Part shown: in pieces, positions 62,801 to 64,000 of the stretch
How positions within the stretch are numbered: position 1 is the first letter of the stretch
Layout: every line of letters starts with the position of its first letter
Assembly: GCA_025454525.1 (NCBI GenBank)
Contig: JALOOG010000022.1
Location: 17,093 to 81,092, forward strand
DNA length: 64,000 bases
Direction of reading: 5' to 3'
Origin: Anaerolineae bacterium
GTDB taxonomy: Bacteria > Chloroflexota > Anaerolineae > Aggregatilineales > Phototrophicaceae
Notes under the pieces: generated by a model
Told to the model about the DNA's origin: nothing
Seen by the model: the letters and a program-made list of their open reading frames with translations, nothing else
The model's database searches: none
Program-made: the position numbers and the translations under genes

Positions 62801-64000
62801 GGGATCGCAATCGCACCCCAACCAACGATCTGTTTGATCCAAGTGTTGATACTTCCGGTGATCGTGCCTTGATCATACGAGATCGAACTGGTGAACAACA
62901 CAAATGCACCAAACACCAACCCTACGCCCAAGATGTCTAACTTGGTGTCGAGTGACATGCCTTCATTGACCGCTTGTGGCACTTTAGCGGCGCGGGTTTT
63001 GCTAGTAGGGGCTTTTTTGCTCTCATCAGCAGGCGCGGCGATCCCAAATGGGATCAAACGTTTCGCTTGTTGACGAATTTGCCCCAACAACCCGCCGCTT
63101 TCTTCAGTCGGAGCAGTGTTAATGCCTTTGGGAGTCGCGGGTTTATCACCCCCTACAGCTGCTGGATTCGTGCGACTTGGGGTTGCCCCCCCTGCTGCCG
63201 CGCCGAATTTTGGGCCAGAGGTCGCCGTTGTAGCCGCCGGAGGCGTTCCAGTAGATCCGCCGGGACGGGGTGGCCCACTCGTTGCCGTTGGAGCATTCGG
63301 TTTACCCTTATCGGTTGGGGCACTTGGCGCGGGATCTTCACTTTTGGCACGTTGTAATATCCCTTGCATCCGCCCTATGACACCACCCGGAGCCGGCTTG
63401 TCTTGATCGGCCGGTTTATCACCGCCGCGATTGGTGATCCCCCCTAAGAGACCCCCGACCCGCGCACCAATCCCACCAGAAGCGGCCGGCGTATCTGAGG
63501 CCTTTTTATCATCGGGTTTTTTGTCATCCGCGGGCTTATCACCCCCGCGATTGGTTAATCCGGCCGCGATTCCACCAAGACGCGCCCCAAGTCCACCAGA
63601 TGCGGCCGGCGCATCTGAGGCCTTTTTATCATCGGGTTTTTTGTCATCCACGGGCTTATCACCGCCGCGATTGGTGATCCCCCCTAAGAGACCCCCGACC
63701 CGCGCACCAATTCCGCTACCGGGCGCGGGTTTTTCTTCAGGCTTTTTATCATCGGGTTTTTTGTCATCCGCGGGCTTATCGCTCGGACGGGCCCCGAAAC
63801 TGCTTGTTCCAGTCCCTCCGCTTGGACGATTCCCAAGTCCACTTGATCCTGATGATGAACGTTCTTCCGGTTTTTTATCGTCTGGCCGCGATCCAAAACC
63901 GCCCGATCCGCTTGGACGATTGCCGAATCCGCCCGATCCGGAGGGGCGTTCTTCATTGCGCTTTTCATCCTCATTCGGACGTGATCCAAAACTACCCGAT
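59881..64000 (-). CDS. ftsK: DNA translocase FtsK/SpoIIIE, 5' end outside the window
   Basis: At least 1,372 aa; the frame stays open to the right edge, so the start is missing. A GTG at 63651 is internal, not the start. Order on the visible part: a disordered N-terminus (Gly/Arg/Ser repeats such as SGGFGSRP, then 40-residue repeats with GARVGGLLGG and DKKPDDKKASD), four membrane helices (coded by about 62960-62450), a long Pro/Thr/Ala linker, and the motor domain with Walker A GTTGSGKSV (about 60945) and Walker B IIDELADLMM (about 60640). The C-terminal gamma winged helix ends the protein (LLQRRLRIGYTRAARLIDLM), which reads the polar KOPS-type sequences. It pumps chromosomal DNA through the septum and assists dimer resolution. 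The extra-long N-terminus before the membrane part is unusual. Confidence 0.95.
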   Translation of the reverse strand, partial: SGSFGSRPNEDEKRNEERPSGSGGFGNRPSGSGGFGSRPDDKKPEERSSSGSSGLGNRPSGGTGTSSFGARPSDKPADDKKPDDKKPEEKPAPGSGIGARVGGLLGGITNRGGDKPVDDKKPDDKKASDAPAASGGLGARLGGIAAGLTNRGGDKPADDKKPDDKKASDTPAASGGIGARVGGLLGGITNRGGDKPADQDKPAPGGVIGRMQGILQRAKSEDPAPSAPTDKGKPNAPTATSGPPRPGGSTGTPPAATTATSGPKFGAAAGGATPSRTNPAAVGGDKPATPKGINTAPTEESGGLLGQIRQQAKRLIPFGIAAPADESKKAPTSKTRAAKVPQAVNEGMSLDTKLDILGVGLVFGAFVLFTSSISYDQGTITGSINTWIKQIVGWGAIAIPLTMMAIGGWLIGRHFGDEAPKIDVQRLIGVGLAYLSLLVVFHYIESFDPFYTSPQVYEILQPAIIEQGRGGGQIGSLLYMFLLRNASELGGAVVVLGTLVISIMFITRTSAAELTLIVVSAWRSLRVSLQRRAQVREAKRLAQLQATPAAPPQISVQRPAVAELPAPVAQAPALPPPLTLPEMAEPLPIEERAIPIRMGGQMMKPTATAEVRPSEMPSTLPPAATPPPTTTPAPAQPGGIGGIAARLKGAVPSAGALPSMLSRSKPEDAVEEGAKPTAPEDSNRLRNLFGRKPETPAATTPTPTANTPPEEFFAPARPKGLLAAPAASAATETPATGETTPVQPTRTDRLNELRAGGVFNREQSASPTPEEATPKVETPAASVEVKPTTEVKPVTGEPRPGDGAKPAQGLGIPAVQPRPTINVPQAPGHTATPVTPGEPPSEVVSVQRAAARKVFNIPDYQTLLASGSEQDFDRETLVKRAKIIEETLQSFGAPGRVVEINTGPVITQFGVEPDYLVVRGGKKTRVKVSAIAQLDKDLQLALGAKSIRIEAPVPGKGYVGVEVPNEQPATVSLRDVMESKEFTRIKSPLAICLGQSVDGAPVSADLASMPHLLIAGTTGSGKSVCVNAIIASLLLRNSPEVLKFIMVDPKRVELTGYNGIPHLVAPVVVELERIVGVLKWVTREMDERYKKFSNAGARNIEDYNKHLTSGEPIMPYIVVIIDELADLMMLAPEETERTITRIAALARATGIHLVIATQRPSVDVVTGLIKANFPARIAFAVASGVDSRVILDQPGAERLLGRGDMLYLSGDTPAPQRLQGVYVSDTEINNMVRFWRAQQLENPQRPITTLVMDASDDRPLASSGPRFGATSTPIAPKPPSPQRAFWDEGDDEDDEDDLRDDDDDNMEGDDELYEEAVEMVRRLDKASVSLLQRRLRIGYTRAARLIDLMEERGVIGPATEGSKPRDVLPLKK
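63413..63790 (-). repeat. exact-period 120-bp tandem repeats in ftsK
   Basis: Three units begin at equal positions (63421, 63541 and 63661), period 120 bp (40 codons). Unit content: GGDKPADDKKPDDKK, then a Pro/Ala piece, then GARVGGLLGGITNR. The fourth unit right of 63781 diverges into Ser/Gly/Phe/Arg repeats. Units 1 and 3 are nearly identical, unit 2 differs. Recent expansion within a disordered region. Confidence 0.85.

Noticed and set aside
63413..63790. Regular repeats, considered as CRISPR
   Set aside because: They are in-frame 120-bp coding repeats inside ftsK without spacers of uniform length.
63684..63989. Open frame on the minus strand at the right edge
   Set aside because: It is another frame of the ftsK coding sequence; the ftsK frame itself runs through this part with repeat-like residues.

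Overview
The window looks like a chromosomal segment of an uncultured or little-studied Chloroflexota bacterium, most likely near Anaerolineae. This is inference from gene content. The signs are many secreted lipoproteins with long Thr/Pro linkers after the lipobox, extracytoplasmic beta-propeller (TolB/WD40) and SH3b proteins, GAF-rich hybrid kinases, atypical receiver-type regulators, frequent TTG/GTG starts, and a mixed housekeeping and accessory layout. I see no insertion sequence, integrase, prophage or CRISPR array. Two tRNA genes (Gly-GCC and Arg-CCU) and the genes rpsT, ddl, sdhABCD and ftsK show this is core chromosome.

Layout, left part (1-20 kb): a divergent lipoprotein runs off the left edge. 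Then come an M14 carboxypeptidase-like lipoprotein with a PfkB/heptose-kinase-like sugar kinase, and a TetR regulator divergent from an NAD-dependent epimerase/reductase with two matching operator palindromes between them. A GH13 alpha-glucosidase, an OmpR-type two-component pair, a secreted TolB-like propeller, an esterase with a DUF1232 protein, and a PspA/IM30 protein with a coiled-coil membrane protein follow. Next are an amylosucrase with a small membrane protein, and a GNAT-domain protein whose N-terminus resembles cargo of extracellular contractile injection systems. The GNAT gene is followed by an overlapping 58-codon frame. An SDR, an M20 peptidase and two atypical regulators end this part.

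Middle (20-41 kb): rpsT, a TPR protein, an atypical receiver-HTH gene that appears frameshifted, an M23 peptidase, a lipoprotein, a cytochrome P450 divergent from a TetR regulator, a YedK/SRAP gene with small membrane proteins, and a nuclease lipoprotein next to a giant six-GAF hybrid histidine kinase. These are followed by a PBP2a-like transpeptidase, a Cys-rich mini zinc finger, tRNA-Gly, two alpha/beta-hydrolases, D-Ala-D-Ala ligase and a lipoprotein of PPC domains.

Right part (41-64 kb): an orphan response regulator, a secreted SH3b-WD40 protein, and then a 600-bp AT-rich regulatory region. This region holds tandem direct repeats, a TATAAT promoter and a 22-codon leader frame ahead of an iron-chelate uptake operon. 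The operon encodes a tandem-duplicated binding protein, two FecCD permeases, an ATPase, a sucrase/ferredoxin-like protein and a second binding protein. A hydrolase, tRNA-Arg and a succinate dehydrogenase operon with fused SdhC-SdhD follow. A lipoprotein frame interrupted by two in-frame stops comes next, and last is ftsK, whose very long disordered N-terminus with exact 120-bp repeats runs off the right edge. Intrinsic terminators separate many of the convergent units.
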